From contig CAJYMH010000025.1 in the NCBI GenBank assembly GCA_913776195.1, positions 1-64,000 on the forward strand: 64,000 nt of DNA, given 5' to 3'. The notes beneath the pieces are model-generated. The model had not been told where the DNA came from, did no database searches, and saw nothing but the letters and a program-made list of their open reading frames with translations. The stretch's first letter is position 1. Every line of letters starts with the position of its first letter. The stretch comes from an uncultured Caulobacter sp. GTDB lineage: Bacteria; Pseudomonadota; Alphaproteobacteria; Caulobacterales; Caulobacteraceae. A program made the position numbers and the translations under genes. This document shows, piece after piece, positions 45,674-55,914 of the stretch.

Positions 45674-47110
45674 ATGAACCTTTCCTCCGCTCTTTCCCTG
45701 GCCCTGCCGGAAGTCCTTCTGGCGGTCTCGGCCCTGGTCCTGGTGATCTGGGGTGCGTTCTTGGGGCGCACCAGCGCGATCTTCTCCGGCGCGGCCGTCG
45801 TCGCCCTGCTGGGCGCGGCCGCCGCGGCGGCCGTGGGACCGCACGGCGCGGCCTTCAACGGCGCCTATGTGGCTGACGGCGTGGCGGCGTTCGCCAAGGT
45901 GGCGATCTATATCGCCAGCGCCCTGGCCATCCCGCTGGGCGATCGCTGGCTGGGCGCGCGCGGCGACGCGAAGTTCGAGTTCCCGGTGCTGATCGTTCTG
46001 ACGGCGCTCGGCATGGGCGTCATGGCCTCGGCCGGCGACCTGATCTCGCTCTATGTCGGCGTCGAGCTGCACTCCCTGGCCCTGTACGTCCTGGCGGCCT
46101 TCCGCCGTGACGACGCCAAGGGTTCGGAAGCGGGCCTGAAGTACTTCGTGCTCGGCGCCTTGTCGTCGGGCCTGCTGCTGTACGGCGCTTCGCTGATCTA
46201 CGGCTTCGCCGGCTCGACCAAGTTCACCGACATTGCCGTCGTGGTCTCCAACGGCGCCGACACCGGCGTCCTGTTCGGCCTGGTGTTCCTGATCTGCGGT
46301 CTGGCGTTCAAGGTTTCGGCCGCCCCGTTCCACATGTGGACGCCGGACGTCTACGAAGGCGCCCCGACCCCGGTCGTCGGCTTCTTCGCCGCCGCCCCGA
46401 AGCTGGCCGCCATGGTCCTGCTGGCGCGCGTGCTGCAGGAAGCCTTTGGCGGCGCCGAGGCCCAGTGGCGCCAGATCCTGGTGATCGTGGCTCTGCTGTC
46501 GATCTTCGTCGGGGCCTTCGCCGGTCTCGCCCAGAAGAACCTGAAGCGCCTGTGGGCCTACAGCTCCATCGCCAACATCGGTTACGCCGTGCTCGGCCTG
46601 GCCGCTGGCGGCGAGGCGGGCATGCAGTCCATGCTGATGTTCCTGATCCTCTACATGGTCGACGTAACGGGCTTCTTCGCCTGCCTGTCGGCCCTGAACC
46701 GCGGCGGCAAGCCGATGGAGACGATCGAGGACATGGCGGGCCTGGTGAAGGAGCGTCCAGGCCTGGCCCTGGCGATCACCGCCTTTTCGCTGTCGGCGCT
46801 GGGTCTGCCGCCCCTGTCGGGCTTCTGGGCCAAGTTCTATGTGTTCAAGGCCGCCATCGGCACGGGCGACGTGGTCATGCAGACCGCCGCCGTCCTGGGC
46901 CTCGTTGGTTCTGTCGTCGCGGCGTTCTATTATCTGCGCCTGATCAAGACGATGTGGTTCGACGGTTCGGTCGGCGCCACCGACAAACCGGAGCCGGGCG
47001 CTCGCCTGATCGCCTTCGCCATGGCCCTGTTCGCCTTCCCGGTCGTTCTGGTCGCCCTGGCTTGGATCGATCCGATCGCCAAGACGGCCGCCGCGGCTTT
47101 CGGAGGCTAG
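45674..47110 (+). CDS. nuoN: NADH-quinone oxidoreductase subunit N
   Basis: Antiporter-like subunit (ND2 equivalent), 478 residues. SLYVGVELHSLALYVLAAF, FKVSAAPFHMWTPDVYEGAPTPVVGFFAAAPKLAAM, and KRLWAYSSIANIGY match the family. Last complex I gene; its stop codon directly abuts the birA start, so transcription probably continues. Confidence 0.97.
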   Translation: MNLSSALSLALPEVLLAVSALVLVIWGAFLGRTSAIFSGAAVVALLGAAAAAAVGPHGAAFNGAYVADGVAAFAKVAIYIASALAIPLGDRWLGARGDAKFEFPVLIVLTALGMGVMASAGDLISLYVGVELHSLALYVLAAFRRDDAKGSEAGLKYFVLGALSSGLLLYGASLIYGFAGSTKFTDIAVVVSNGADTGVLFGLVFLICGLAFKVSAAPFHMWTPDVYEGAPTPVVGFFAAAPKLAAMVLLARVLQEAFGGAEAQWRQILVIVALLSIFVGAFAGLAQKNLKRLWAYSSIANIGYAVLGLAAGGEAGMQSMLMFLILYMVDVTGFFACLSALNRGGKPMETIEDMAGLVKERPGLALAITAFSLSALGLPPLSGFWAKFYVFKAAIGTGDVVMQTAAVLGLVGSVVAAFYYLRLIKTMWFDGSVGATDKPEPGARLIAFAMALFAFPVVLVALAWIDPIAKTAAAAFGG

Positions 47111-47851
47111 GTGGCGGGCCTTCCGCCGATCATCGCCTTCGACGAGATCGACTCCACCAACGCCGAAGCCCGTCGCCGGGCCGAGGGGGGCGAGGCGGGG
47201 CCGGCGTGGATCACCGCCGCCCGCCAGACCGCCGGACGCGGCCGCCGTGGCCGGGCCTGGGAGACCGGGTCCGGCAATCTGGCCGCCAGCTATCTGTTCA
47301 CGACATCCAAACCGCCGGCCGAGGCGGCGCAGGTCTCGTTCCTGGCCGCCCTGGCGGTCGCGGACCTGGCCGGGGCGTTCGTTCCGCCGTCCTTGATCAG
47401 CCTGAAGTGGCCGAACGATCCGCTGATCGGCGGGCTCAAGGCCAGCGGCATTCTCGTTGAAAGCGGCCAACAGGGCGGGGCGCTCTGGGTGGTGGTCGGC
47501 ATTGGTGTGAACCTGGCCGCCGCGCCGGTGTCCGCTGAACGGCCCGCGACCACATTCGCCGCTCACATGGCCGCGCCGCCGCCGGCGCCGCTGGACGCCC
47601 TGAACATCCTGGCCGAGAGCTTCGAGCGCTGGCTGACTCTCTGGAGCAGCGCCGGCTTTGAGCCGATCGCCGAGGCCTGGACTCGTCGGGCGCATGGGCT
47701 GGGCGAGGCCTGCATAGCGCGGCTGGGCGTCGAGACCGTCGAGGGCGTGGCCGAAGGGCTGGACACGGACGGCGCCTTGAGGCTCCGTCTTGCTGACGGA
47801 TCGCTGCGGCGCATAAGCGCCGGCGACGTCTTCTTCGGAGGGGCCGCCTGA
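47111..47851 (+). CDS. birA: Biotin--[acetyl-CoA-carboxylase] ligase (monofunctional)
   Basis: 246 residues; attaches biotin to carboxylase carrier domains via biotinyl-[20 protein letters not shown] at the start, [21 protein letters not shown] (biotin/ATP loop), [21 protein letters not shown] with the catalytic Lys, and GIGVNL. No N-terminal helix-turn-helix, so it is a ligase without repressor function. GTG start immediately after the nuoN stop codon; overlaps coaX by one base (TGATG). Confidence 0.93.
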   Translation: MAGLPPIIAFDEIDSTNAEARRRAEGGEAGPAWITAARQTAGRGRRGRAWETGSGNLAASYLFTTSKPPAEAAQVSFLAALAVADLAGAFVPPSLISLKWPNDPLIGGLKASGILVESGQQGGALWVVVGIGVNLAAAPVSAERPATTFAAHMAAPPPAPLDALNILAESFERWLTLWSSAGFEPIAEAWTRRAHGLGEACIARLGVETVEGVAEGLDTDGALRLRLADGSLRRISAGDVFFGGAA

Positions 47852-48630
47852 TGCTGCTGGCCATCGAACAGGGCAACACCAACACGTTGTTCGCCGTCCA
47901 TGACGGCGAGCGTTGGGTCGCGCAATGGCGGGCGGCGACGGACTCCTCGCGCACCGCCGATGAGTATGCGGTGTGGCTGTCCCAGTTGTTGCACATGGGC
48001 GGACTGACGTTCGGCGTTATCGACGCCTGCATCATATCCAGCGTCGTGCCGCAGTCGCTGTTCAACCTGCGCAATCTTTCACGCCGTTATCTGCACGTGG
48101 AGCCGCTGGTTGTCGGCGAGAACGCCGAGCTGGGCGTCGAAGTCCGCATCGACAAGCCATCGGAGGCGGGGGCCGACCGCCTCGTCAACGCCATCGGCGC
48201 GCACATGGTCTATGGCGGTCCGTTGATCGTCATCGACAGCGGCACGGCCACGACCTTCGATGTGATCGGCAAGGACGGTGGGTTCGAGGGCGGCATCATC
48301 GCCCCGGGCATCAACCTGTCCATGCAGGCCCTGCATGAGGCCGCAGCCAAGCTGCCGCGCATCGCCATCCAAAAGCCGGCGCGGATTGTCGGCAAGGACA
48401 CCGTCGGAGCCATGCAGTCAGGCGTCTTCTGGGGCTATATCGCGCTGATCGAAGGCCTCGTGGCCCGCATCAAGGAAGAGCGTGGCGAGCCCCTCATCGT
48501 GGTCGCCACAGGCGGGGTCGCCTCGCTATTCGAAGGCGCAACCACGGCCATCGACCATTTTGACGCGGACCTGACGATCCGCGGACTCCTCGAAATTCAC
48601 CGTCGCAATTCCCATCTTGGGGCTCAATGA
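47851..48630 (+). CDS. coaX: Type III pantothenate kinase
   Basis: 259 residues; phosphorylates pantothenate, the first step of CoA synthesis. ASKHA fold: [11 protein letters not shown] (phosphate 1), [23 protein letters not shown] (phosphate 2), [15 protein letters not shown], and [11 protein letters not shown]. The first motif has Glu (EQGNTN) where many family members have Asp (DxGNT), a form common in alphaproteobacteria. Adjacent to birA as in many relatives; overlaps the RNase J gene by ATGA. Confidence 0.94.
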   Translation: MLLAIEQGNTNTLFAVHDGERWVAQWRAATDSSRTADEYAVWLSQLLHMGGLTFGVIDACIISSVVPQSLFNLRNLSRRYLHVEPLVVGENAELGVEVRIDKPSEAGADRLVNAIGAHMVYGGPLIVIDSGTATTFDVIGKDGGFEGGIIAPGINLSMQALHEAAAKLPRIAIQKPARIVGKDTVGAMQSGVFWGYIALIEGLVARIKEERGEPLIVVATGGVASLFEGATTAIDHFDADLTIRGLLEIHRRNSHLGAQ

Positions 48631-50306
48631 AACCGAAAACTGACGACGAACTCATCTTCCTGCCGCTTGGCGGGTCGAATGAGATCGGCATGAACTTCAA
48701 TCTCTACGGCTACGGGCCGGCCGATGACCGCAAATGGGTGGTCGTCGATCTGGGCGTGACTTTTGGCGATCAGACGACACCAGGCGTCGAGATCATCCTG
48801 CCGGACCCCGAATTCATTGAAGAGCATGCCAAGGACATCCTGGGCATCGTCTTGACCCACGCACACGAGGACCACATCGGCGCGGTGGCATGGCTTTGGC
48901 CGCGCCTGAAGGCGCCGATCTACGCCACGCCGTTCACGGCCTTCCTGCTGCGCGAGAAGCTCCGCGACGCCGGGCTGCTGGACGAGGTGTCGATCACAGA
49001 GGTGCCGCTGAGCGGAAGCTTCGATCTTGGCCCGTTCAAGTTCGAGCTGATCACGCTGACGCATTCGATCCCCGAGCCGAACGGCGTGGCGATCCGCACG
49101 CCGCTGGGCACGATTCTGCACACCGGCGACTGGAAGATCGATCCCGACCCCATGCTGGGCAGCGCTACCGACGAAGCCGCCATCCGCCGTCTCGGTGACG
49201 AAGGCGTGCTGGCAATGGTCTGCGACAGCACCAATGTCTTCGTGGATGGCGAGGCGGGCTCCGAAGCCGGCGTTCGCGAGGCGATGACGCCGCTTATCGC
49301 CAGTCTGAAGGGCAAGGTGGCGGTGGCCTGCTTCGCGTCCAACGTGGCGCGGATGGACACCGTGATCCGCGCCGGTCAGGCGGCGGGTCGCAAGGTTTGC
49401 CTGGTGGGTCGCTCCATGCACCGCATGGCCGCAGCAGCGCAGTCCGTGGGCCTGCTGAAGGACCTGGAGCCGTTCATCACGGACGATCAGGCCAAGTACG
49501 CGCCCGAGGATCAGGTTCTGTTCCTGTGCACCGGCTCGCAAGGCGAAGCCCGCGCGGCTCTGGCCCGCATCGCCGACGGCTCACACCCGCACGTCCGACT
49601 GGGCGAGGGGGATCACGTGATCTTCTCGTCGCGGGTCATTCCGGGCAACGAAATCCCGATCCGCAACCTGCAGAACAAGCTCGCCGACCGTGGTGTGCGT
49701 CTCTATACGGAGCGCGATCATCCGGGCATCCACGTCTCGGGCCACCCTTGCCGGGATGAGCTCAAGCAGATGTACCAATGGGCGCGTCCGCAGATCGCCG
49801 TGCCGACCCATGGCGAGCGGCGCCACCTGCTGGAGCACGCCGCCTTCGCCAAGGATCTGCAGATCGGCCAGGCCATCGCGCCGCGCAACGGTGACATGGT
49901 GCGCCTGGCGCCGGGCCATCCGTCGATCATCGATGAAGTGCCGTCGGGCCGTCTGTATGTCGACGCCGGAGTGCTGACGCCCGAGAATGGGGACGCTTTG
50001 AAGGAGCGTCGTCACGCCGCGTTCAATGGCATGCTGGCCGTCTCTATCGTCATCGACGGCCGTGGCCGGATCGCATCCGGGCCGCAGGTCCGCGCCATCG
50101 GCCTGCCGGGCGACGAGGAATATCCGCTCGAGGACGCCATGGACGATCTGGCCGAAGAAGCCGAAGGCGCTTTCAAGCGTCTGGAAGGCGAGGCGCGCGA
50201 GATCGACGAGCAGGTGGAGCAGGCCCTTTCGCGGGCGGTGAAGAAAGCCGCCTATCGCATCTGGGAACGCCGCCCCGTGGTGGAGACCACGGTGCTTCGC
50301 CTGTAA
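48627..50306 (+). CDS. rnj: Ribonuclease J
   Basis: 559-residue beta-CASP metallo-beta-lactamase nuclease with 5'-3' exonuclease and endonuclease activity in rRNA and mRNA processing. Metal motif THAHEDHIG (His78, His80, Asp82, His83), [14 protein letters not shown], beta-[12 protein letters not shown] and [10 protein letters not shown], then [18 protein letters not shown] near the start is RNase J-specific. Coupled to coaX by a 4-nt overlap, the order coaX-rnj being typical of alphaproteobacteria. Confidence 0.95.
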   Translation: MKPKTDDELIFLPLGGSNEIGMNFNLYGYGPADDRKWVVVDLGVTFGDQTTPGVEIILPDPEFIEEHAKDILGIVLTHAHEDHIGAVAWLWPRLKAPIYATPFTAFLLREKLRDAGLLDEVSITEVPLSGSFDLGPFKFELITLTHSIPEPNGVAIRTPLGTILHTGDWKIDPDPMLGSATDEAAIRRLGDEGVLAMVCDSTNVFVDGEAGSEAGVREAMTPLIASLKGKVAVACFASNVARMDTVIRAGQAAGRKVCLVGRSMHRMAAAAQSVGLLKDLEPFITDDQAKYAPEDQVLFLCTGSQGEARAALARIADGSHPHVRLGEGDHVIFSSRVIPGNEIPIRNLQNKLADRGVRLYTERDHPGIHVSGHPCRDELKQMYQWARPQIAVPTHGERRHLLEHAAFAKDLQIGQAIAPRNGDMVRLAPGHPSIIDEVPSGRLYVDAGVLTPENGDALKERRHAAFNGMLAVSIVIDGRGRIASGPQVRAIGLPGDEEYPLEDAMDDLAEEAEGAFKRLEGEAREIDEQVEQALSRAVKKAAYRIWERRPVVETTVLRL

Positions 50307-50339
50307 GCTCGACGCAAAAGAGCACGGGAGACAAAGGGC

Positions 50340-50759
50340 ATGATCGGAAAGCTCAACCATGTGGGCGTTGCGACGCCGTCCATCGACGAGGCGGTGAAGA
50401 TGTACCGCGACGTCCTGGGTGCGACCTCGATCACCGACAAATGGGCCATGCCCGAACAAGGTGTTTGGGTCTGCTTCGTCAATCTGCCGAATAGTCAGAT
50501 CGAACTGATCGAGCCCTATGGCGAAGCCTCGCCGATCCATGGCTTTTTGGCCAAGAACCCCAAGGGCGGCCAGCATCACATCTGCTTCGAGGTCGAGGAC
50601 ATCAATGCCGCGCGCGACGCCATGACGGCCAAGGGCGCGACGGTCCTAGGCGAACCCCGCATCGGCGCGCATGGCACACCGGTGATCTTCATCCACCCCA
50701 AGGATATGGGCGGGATGCTGGTAGAGCTGATGCAAACCCCCAAGAGCGAGCACCACTGA
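50340..50759 (+). CDS. mce: Methylmalonyl-CoA epimerase
   Basis: VOC-fold epimerase of 139 residues interconverting (R)- and (S)-methylmalonyl-CoA in propionate and odd-chain or branched amino-acid breakdown. KLNHVGVATPSIDEAVKMYRDVLGA (metal His in NHVGVA), KGGQHHICFEVEDI, and VIFIHPKDMGGMLVELMQ with the metal Glu are typical. AAGGG lies close before the ATG; TGATG overlap with the DUF1467 gene. Confidence 0.94.
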   Translation: MIGKLNHVGVATPSIDEAVKMYRDVLGATSITDKWAMPEQGVWVCFVNLPNSQIELIEPYGEASPIHGFLAKNPKGGQHHICFEVEDINAARDAMTAKGATVLGEPRIGAHGTPVIFIHPKDMGGMLVELMQTPKSEHH

Positions 50760-51019
50760 TGGGACCGATCACAGGCATCGCCATCTTTTTGACCATCTGG
50801 TGGACCGTTCTGTTCGCGGTTCTGCCGCTGGGTACGCGCAGCCATGCGGAGATGGGCATCGACCTGAAAGACGGCGGCGATCCGGGCGCGCCGGTGAACC
50901 CGAATCTGAAGCGCAAGTTCCTCACCACCACCTGGGTGTCTGCCGTGGTCTTCGTGCTCCTGTGGCTGATCATCCGTTTTGGTCTGATCACTCTGCCGGA
51001 GATTCCGGCCAACTATTGA
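50759..51019 (+). CDS. DUF1467 family membrane protein
   Basis: 86 residues with two helices (TGIAIFLTIWWTVLFAVLPLG and TTTWVSAVVFVLLWLIIRFG) joined by a hydrophilic loop. The start, WWTVLFAVLPLGTRS, and the loop NPNLKRKFLTTT are DUF1467 hallmarks. It lies after mce in most alphaproteobacteria, translationally coupled here too. Function unknown. Confidence 0.9.
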   Translation: MGPITGIAIFLTIWWTVLFAVLPLGTRSHAEMGIDLKDGGDPGAPVNPNLKRKFLTTTWVSAVVFVLLWLIIRFGLITLPEIPANY

Positions 51020-51370
51020 CGCGGTTCGGCGGCGGGGCGCCCAACCCTTGGGCGCATGCGCACGAATTGAACGCGGATCGCCTAAAGCTTGGGCGGTTTC
51101 ACCTGAAACAAGCGGTGGGCGCGGTTCCGGGTGCTTCGCCGCCAGCGACCGGGGTAGCGTCAGCCACATGAGGCATGACCACTCGGTTGTGCTCCGTGGC
51201 GTAATTCCCCGACGACAACTTTCAAGGCCGCGCCGTGTGCGCGGCCTTTTCTTTACGCCGCGCTGCGATGTTTATAGCTCAATTTCTCCCGCTCGTCGCA
51301 CCCCGGGTTCCGGGAACGTGAATCGGCCTAGCGTCTCGCCCGAAGCGTGGACTTCACTTCGGGGACACTG
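51020..51370. other. 351-bp intergenic region with a terminator
   Basis: No gene recognised. The first 200 bp are GC-rich with short palindromes (CCAACCCTTGGG near 51041-51052) and end at a strong terminator (51224-51254). The remaining ~115 bp, more AT-rich near 51265-51285 (GATGTTTATAGCTCAATTT), probably holds the promoter of the next gene. Confidence 0.6.
51224..51254 (+). terminator. Rho-independent terminator ending the nuo-rnj-mce run
   Basis: AAGGCCGCGC (51224-51233) pairs with GCGCGGCCTT (51239-51248), 5-nt loop, followed by TTCTTT. It lies about 200 bp past the DUF1467 stop. Confidence 0.9.
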
Positions 51371-52468
51371 ATGAACCAGGAACTCGCGACCGCCCTCCAG
51401 GCCTTGAGGTTCGCCGGCTATGCGCCGCGGACGATGCTGGACTGGGGTGCGGATGACCCTGCTCTGAATCAGCAGATGGTCGTGCAGTTTCCCCAGTGCG
51501 CGCAGACCTTGGCTAAGGCGGAGGATTTAGCGCAGTTCGGCGGGGCTGGCCTAGATCAGGTGTTGGGCGGGCGCAGCTTCGACTTCATCAAGATCGACTC
51601 GCCCTACGCAAATCTCGAAAGCCTGCGGGGCGCGGAAGGCGTTCTGCGCAAGGCCGACTACATACTTTTTCGGGCGAATTTCTCGGACGAGGCTTCTGAA
51701 GCCGTCCTCCGTGTCCTGGCCGGGATGGGTTTCCGGTCATCAGAGCTGGTGAGCTTCCAGCGTGGCGGGAAGGGCGAATCAGCGACTCTAACTGCTGACC
51801 TGCTGTTCGAGCGCCGGGTCCAGCGCCCCACGCAAACCCTGCGCTACACGAGTCTCTATGACCGCCAGGACCTTCTGAACTACCTGAAGGCGCGGCAGGC
51901 GGAATGCGCGGACTTCACAGTCATTGATGTGGGCGCTTCGGGTCATCCCTGGAGCCACGAAGTGGCGACCGCGACGTTCGACATCGGTCCCTGCAACACG
52001 GCGCGCCTGCACTTCAGCGGCGACTTTAACGACCCTCGTCAGTGGGACGCGGTGCTGGACTACGTGGGCAAGCATGGTCACTTCTCCTACGCCATCTGCT
52101 CTCACACCCTTGAAGACCTGTCCTTGCCGCAGGTGGCCATCGAGATGCTGCCGCGCATTGCGGAGGCGGGCTACATTTCGACGCCGTCACGTTACCTCGA
52201 ACTGGCGCGACCAGAGGCGGCCTATCGTGGCTTCATCCATCACCGCTGGATGCTCGACATGGACGGCGATGAGCTCGTCATCACGCCGAAGCTGCCGCTG
52301 CAGGACTATCTGAACTACGAGAACGAGCCGGGGTGGGCGACGGCGCAGGATAAGTACGAGCTTCAGATGACCTGGCGACGCGCGATCCGGTACCGGGAGC
52401 TGGGCGGGTTGGGCCCCACTCGGGACGCCGTGATCGAGATGTATCGGAAATTCTTCGATCGTCCCTGA
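51371..52468 (+). CDS. Fused methyltransferase-like protein (FkbM-like remnant plus class I SAM domain)
   Basis: 365 residues in two modules. Residues 1-150 resemble an FkbM-type methyltransferase: MLDWGADDP replaces the SAM-binding DVGANxG motif, while FDFIKIDSPYANLESLRGAEGVLRKADYILFRANF matches the second half of the family. Residues 180-365 form another Rossmann-like unit: VIDVGASGHPWS, AICSHTLEDLSLPQVAIEMLPRIAEAGYISTPSRYLEL, as in type-11 methyltransferases, then an HHRW segment. The first module has lost its glycine loop and is probably non-catalytic. Substrate unknown; such proteins often modify surface glycans. It has its own terminator-delimited upstream region. Confidence 0.7.
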   Translation: MNQELATALQALRFAGYAPRTMLDWGADDPALNQQMVVQFPQCAQTLAKAEDLAQFGGAGLDQVLGGRSFDFIKIDSPYANLESLRGAEGVLRKADYILFRANFSDEASEAVLRVLAGMGFRSSELVSFQRGGKGESATLTADLLFERRVQRPTQTLRYTSLYDRQDLLNYLKARQAECADFTVIDVGASGHPWSHEVATATFDIGPCNTARLHFSGDFNDPRQWDAVLDYVGKHGHFSYAICSHTLEDLSLPQVAIEMLPRIAEAGYISTPSRYLELARPEAAYRGFIHHRWMLDMDGDELVITPKLPLQDYLNYENEPGWATAQDKYELQMTWRRAIRYRELGGLGPTRDAVIEMYRKFFDRP

Positions 52469-52609
52469 GGCCGCCTCGAAATAGACGCAGCCATAAGCGA
52501 CGCCTTGGAGTAGCTTCTTGGGCGTAATCTGGCCTCAGCAGCGTTGCAAAGCAGCGTGTGAGGCGGGTATTGCTCGCGGCCCTATTCAGCCTCCCGAGGT
52601 GTTCGCTCC

Positions 52610-53938
52610 ATGCGTCTGTCGCGCTTTTTCCTGCCCGTGTTGAAAGAAGCGCCGGCGGACGCTCAGATCGTCTCGCACCAGCTGATGCTGCGCGCGGGCA
52701 TGATCCGCCAGGAAGCGGCGGGCATCTACGCCTGGCTGCCGCTGGGGCTGCGGGTGCTGCGCAAGGTCGAGCAGATCGTGCGTGAGGAAATGGATCGCGC
52801 CGGCGGCGTCGAGCTTCTGATGCCGACTCTGCAGCTGGCGGACCTTTGGCGCGAGTCCGGCCGGTACGATGCCTACGGCCCGGAAATGCTGCGTATCACC
52901 GACCGCCACGAGCGCGAGTTGCTGTACGGGCCGACCAACGAGGAGATGATCACTGAAATCTTCCGCGCCTATGTGAAGTCGTACAAGGACCTGCCCAAGA
53001 GCCTGTACCACATCCAGTGGAAGTTCCGGGACGAGCGCCGTCCCCGCTTCGGCGTCATGCGAGGCCGCGAATTCCTGATGAAGGATGCTTATTCCTTCGA
53101 TCTGGACGAGGCGACCGCTCGCGCGGCCTACAACCGCATGTTCGTGGCCTATCTGAACATCTTCTCGCGTATGGGTCTGAAGGCTGTGCCGATGCGCGCC
53201 GACACCGGCCCGATCGGCGGGGATCTTTCCCACGAGTTCATCGTTCTGGCGGAGACCGGGGAGAGCCAGGTCTTCTGTCACAAGGATCTGGTTGAGATGG
53301 GCGCGCCCGGACCCGACGTCGACTTTCAGGGCGACCTTCAGCCGTTGGTCGACCAGCGCACGGCGCTCTACGCCGCCACCGAAGAGATGCACGACGAGGC
53401 GGCGTTCAACGCCGTCCCTGAGGAGCAGCGTCTGTCGGCTCGCGGCATCGAGGTGGGCCACATCTTCTATTTCGGCGAAAAGTACTCCAAGCCGATGAAC
53501 GCCAAGGTGACCGGGCCTGACGGCCTGGAGCACTTCGTGCACATGGGCTCTTATGGGGTCGGGGTTTCGCGCCTGCTGGGCGCGATCATCGAGGCCAGCC
53601 ACGACGAAGGCGGGATCATCTGGCCGGAATCCGTGGCGCCCTACGACGTCGCCATCATCAACCTGCGTCCCGGCGATGAAGCCTGCGACGCCGCGTGCGA
53701 GAAAGCCTATGCGGCTATCCACGCCGCCGGCAAGTCCGCCCTTTATGATGACACCGCCGACCGTCCGGGCGCCAAGTTCGCGACAATGGATCTGATCGGC
53801 GTGCCCTGGCAGATGATCATCGGTCCCAAGGGCATCGCCGAGGGGCAGGTCGAGATCAAGAACCGCGCCACGGGCGAGCGCTCCACCGCGCCGCTCGACG
53901 CCGTGATCGAAGGCCTTGCCAAGAAGGCGAACGCATGA
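52610..53938 (+). CDS. proS: Prolyl-tRNA synthetase (type 3, short form)
   Basis: Class II synthetase, 442 residues, charges tRNA-Pro. Motif 1 region [41 protein letters not shown], motif 2 [25 protein letters not shown], motif 3 [14 protein letters not shown], and anticodon-binding C-terminus. The roughly 180-residue editing insertion of E. coli ProS is missing, which defines the alphaproteobacterial short type; deacylation of Ala-tRNA-Pro must be done by a separate enzyme. ATG at 52610 after GAGGTG. Overlaps lolC/E by ATGA. Confidence 0.95.
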   Translation: MRLSRFFLPVLKEAPADAQIVSHQLMLRAGMIRQEAAGIYAWLPLGLRVLRKVEQIVREEMDRAGGVELLMPTLQLADLWRESGRYDAYGPEMLRITDRHERELLYGPTNEEMITEIFRAYVKSYKDLPKSLYHIQWKFRDERRPRFGVMRGREFLMKDAYSFDLDEATARAAYNRMFVAYLNIFSRMGLKAVPMRADTGPIGGDLSHEFIVLAETGESQVFCHKDLVEMGAPGPDVDFQGDLQPLVDQRTALYAATEEMHDEAAFNAVPEEQRLSARGIEVGHIFYFGEKYSKPMNAKVTGPDGLEHFVHMGSYGVGVSRLLGAIIEASHDEGGIIWPESVAPYDVAIINLRPGDEACDAACEKAYAAIHAAGKSALYDDTADRPGAKFATMDLIGVPWQMIIGPKGIAEGQVEIKNRATGERSTAPLDAVIEGLAKKANA

Positions 53939-55230
53939 AGACCGAGGCGCTCGCGGGCAGCGTCGCGCCTCCCTTCAGCGCCTGGGAGCGCTCGGTCGCG
54001 GCCCGCTATCTGCGCGCCAAGCGCAAGAATGGTGGTGTGGCGCTGATCTCGATCATCAGCTTCATCGGCATCATGCTGGCGGTGGCGGTGCTGATCATCG
54101 TCATGAGCGTGATGAACGGCTTCCGGACGGAGCTGCTGGGCAAAATGCTCGGCTTCAACGGCCACCTGTTCGTCTCCGGCCAGGTGCTTTCTGATCCAGT
54201 GCAGACCTTCGCCGCCACGCAACGCATTCGCCGCGCGGATGGCGTGATTCAGGCCGTGCCCATGGTCGAGGCGCAGGCCATGGCCATCGGCCCGGCCCAG
54301 ATCACCGGCGCCATCGTTCGCGGTATCGCGCCCGCCGACCTGAAGGCCACGCCCATCATCGCCGACAACGTCAAGCAGGGCTCCATGGACGGCTTCGGCC
54401 AAGGCGAGTTCGGAGGCGACACCATCCTGATGGGCGATCGCTTGGCCGAGGGCCTGGGCGTGAAGCCGGGCGATGTCGTGAAACTCGTCTCGCCCTCGGG
54501 CCCGGCCACCGCCTTCGGCACGGCGACCCAGGAGAAGGACTATGTGCTGGGGGGGGTGTTCTCCGTCGGCATGACCCAGTTCGACGCCGCCTTCATCTAT
54601 ATGCCGCTCGAGCAGTCTCAGCTGTTCTTCGGCCGCGACCAATCGGTCGATGTGATCGAGGTCAAGGTGGACGACCCCGACGACGCCCGCGGCATGCGCC
54701 CAGTCGTCAGCCGCGCCGCCGGGCCGGGGGCGTTCGTCACCGACTGGACCCAGAAGGACAAGGCATACTTCGACGCGCTGCAGGTGGAGCGCGCGGCCAT
54801 GCGCCTGATCCTGATGATGATCGTCGCCATCGCCGCCCTGAATATCATTTCCGGCCTGGTCATGCTGGTGAAGAACAAGGGCAAGGACATCGCCATCCTG
54901 CGCACCATGGGAGCCGGGCAGGGGTCTATCCTGCGCATCTTCTTCATGGCGGGCGCCTCGATCGGCGTACTAGGGACCTTGGCGGGCCTGGCGGCCGGCG
55001 TGCTGTTCTGTACCTTCATCGAGCCGATCCAGAAGGTGCTGGAGGCTGTGACCGGGACCAAGGTGTTCAACGCCGAGATCTATTTCCTCAGCCACATCCC
55101 GGCGCGGATCGAGTGGAGCGAGGTCGGCATCGTCACCCTGTTCGCGGTGATCGTGTCGTTCCTGGTCACCCTGCCGCCGGCCTGGCGGGCGTCGCATCTC
55201 GATCCGGTGGAGGCGCTTCGCTATGAGTAA
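53935..55230 (+). CDS. lolC: Lipoprotein-releasing ABC transporter permease LolC/LolE
   Basis: 431 residues, FtsX-type permease with one N-terminal helix ([27 protein letters not shown]), a large periplasmic domain (about residues 60-290) and three C-terminal helices; [24 protein letters not shown] is the coupling region. With LolD it extracts lipoproteins from the inner membrane for transfer to LolA. Only one permease gene is present beside lolD, so it probably works as a homodimer (the LolF-type arrangement). Overlaps proS and lolD. Confidence 0.93.
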   Translation: MKTEALAGSVAPPFSAWERSVAARYLRAKRKNGGVALISIISFIGIMLAVAVLIIVMSVMNGFRTELLGKMLGFNGHLFVSGQVLSDPVQTFAATQRIRRADGVIQAVPMVEAQAMAIGPAQITGAIVRGIAPADLKATPIIADNVKQGSMDGFGQGEFGGDTILMGDRLAEGLGVKPGDVVKLVSPSGPATAFGTATQEKDYVLGGVFSVGMTQFDAAFIYMPLEQSQLFFGRDQSVDVIEVKVDDPDDARGMRPVVSRAAGPGAFVTDWTQKDKAYFDALQVERAAMRLILMMIVAIAALNIISGLVMLVKNKGKDIAILRTMGAGQGSILRIFFMAGASIGVLGTLAGLAAGVLFCTFIEPIQKVLEAVTGTKVFNAEIYFLSHIPARIEWSEVGIVTLFAVIVSFLVTLPPAWRASHLDPVEALRYE

Positions 55231-55912
55231 GCCGATCCTCCACCTCAAGGGTGTCGAGCGGGTCTATGTGACCGAGGCTGGCAAACTGCCGGTGCTCAAG
55301 GGAGTGGATGTGGACGTGAACGCCGGCGAGATCGTCGGCCTGATCGGGCCGTCGGGCTCAGGCAAGTCGTCATTACTGCATGCCGCCGGTCTGCTGGAGC
55401 ACCCGGACGCTGGCGAGGTGGTTGTGGACGGCCGCGACTGCTCCAACATGAATGAGCGCCAGCGCACGCGCGTGCGCCTGTCGACCATCGGGTTCGTCTA
55501 TCAGTTTCACCATCTGCTCCCTGAGTTCTCCGCGCTGGAGAACGTGGCGCTGCCGCTGCTGATCGCCGGCAAGTCGACCCGCGAGGCGGATGAACGGGCC
55601 CTGGAGCTGCTGACCCAGCTCGGTCTGGAAAGCCGCGTCAAGCACCAGCCGGCGCAGCTGTCCGGCGGGGAGCAGCAACGCGTGGCCATCGCGCGGGCCC
55701 TAGCCAACCGGCCGCGTCTGCTGCTGGCGGACGAGCCCACGGGCAATCTCGACCCCGCCACTTCCGCCTCGGTGTTCCAATCGCTCTACGATCTGGCGCG
55801 GAACGAGGGCGTCGCCTGTCTGATCGCCACCCACAACATGGAGCTGGCGCGCTTCATGGATCGGGTGTTCGCGCTCAAGGACGGGCACCTGGAAGCGCGC
55901 CGCGACCTCTGA
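55223..55912 (+). CDS. lolD: Lipoprotein-releasing ABC transporter ATPase LolD
   Basis: 229 residues. Walker A GPSGSGKSS (residues 42-50), signature LSGGEQQRVAIARAL, Walker B LLLADEPTGNLD, and H-loop ATHN are intact. The MacB/LolD type is shown by YQFHHLLPEFSALENVALPLLIAGK. Starts 8 nt inside the end of lolC/E. Confidence 0.95.
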   Translation: MSKPILHLKGVERVYVTEAGKLPVLKGVDVDVNAGEIVGLIGPSGSGKSSLLHAAGLLEHPDAGEVVVDGRDCSNMNERQRTRVRLSTIGFVYQFHHLLPEFSALENVALPLLIAGKSTREADERALELLTQLGLESRVKHQPAQLSGGEQQRVAIARALANRPRLLLADEPTGNLDPATSASVFQSLYDLARNEGVACLIATHNMELARFMDRVFALKDGHLEARRDL

Positions 55913-55914
55913 CT

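Noticed and set aside
45632..47695. 687-codon minus-strand frame opposite nuoN and birA
   Set aside because: Shadow frame, repetitive Gly/Gln/Arg/Asp composition, no start signal.
51048..51371. 107-codon plus-strand frame after the DUF1467 gene
   Set aside because: It reads straight through a strong rho-independent terminator and has no recognisable product.
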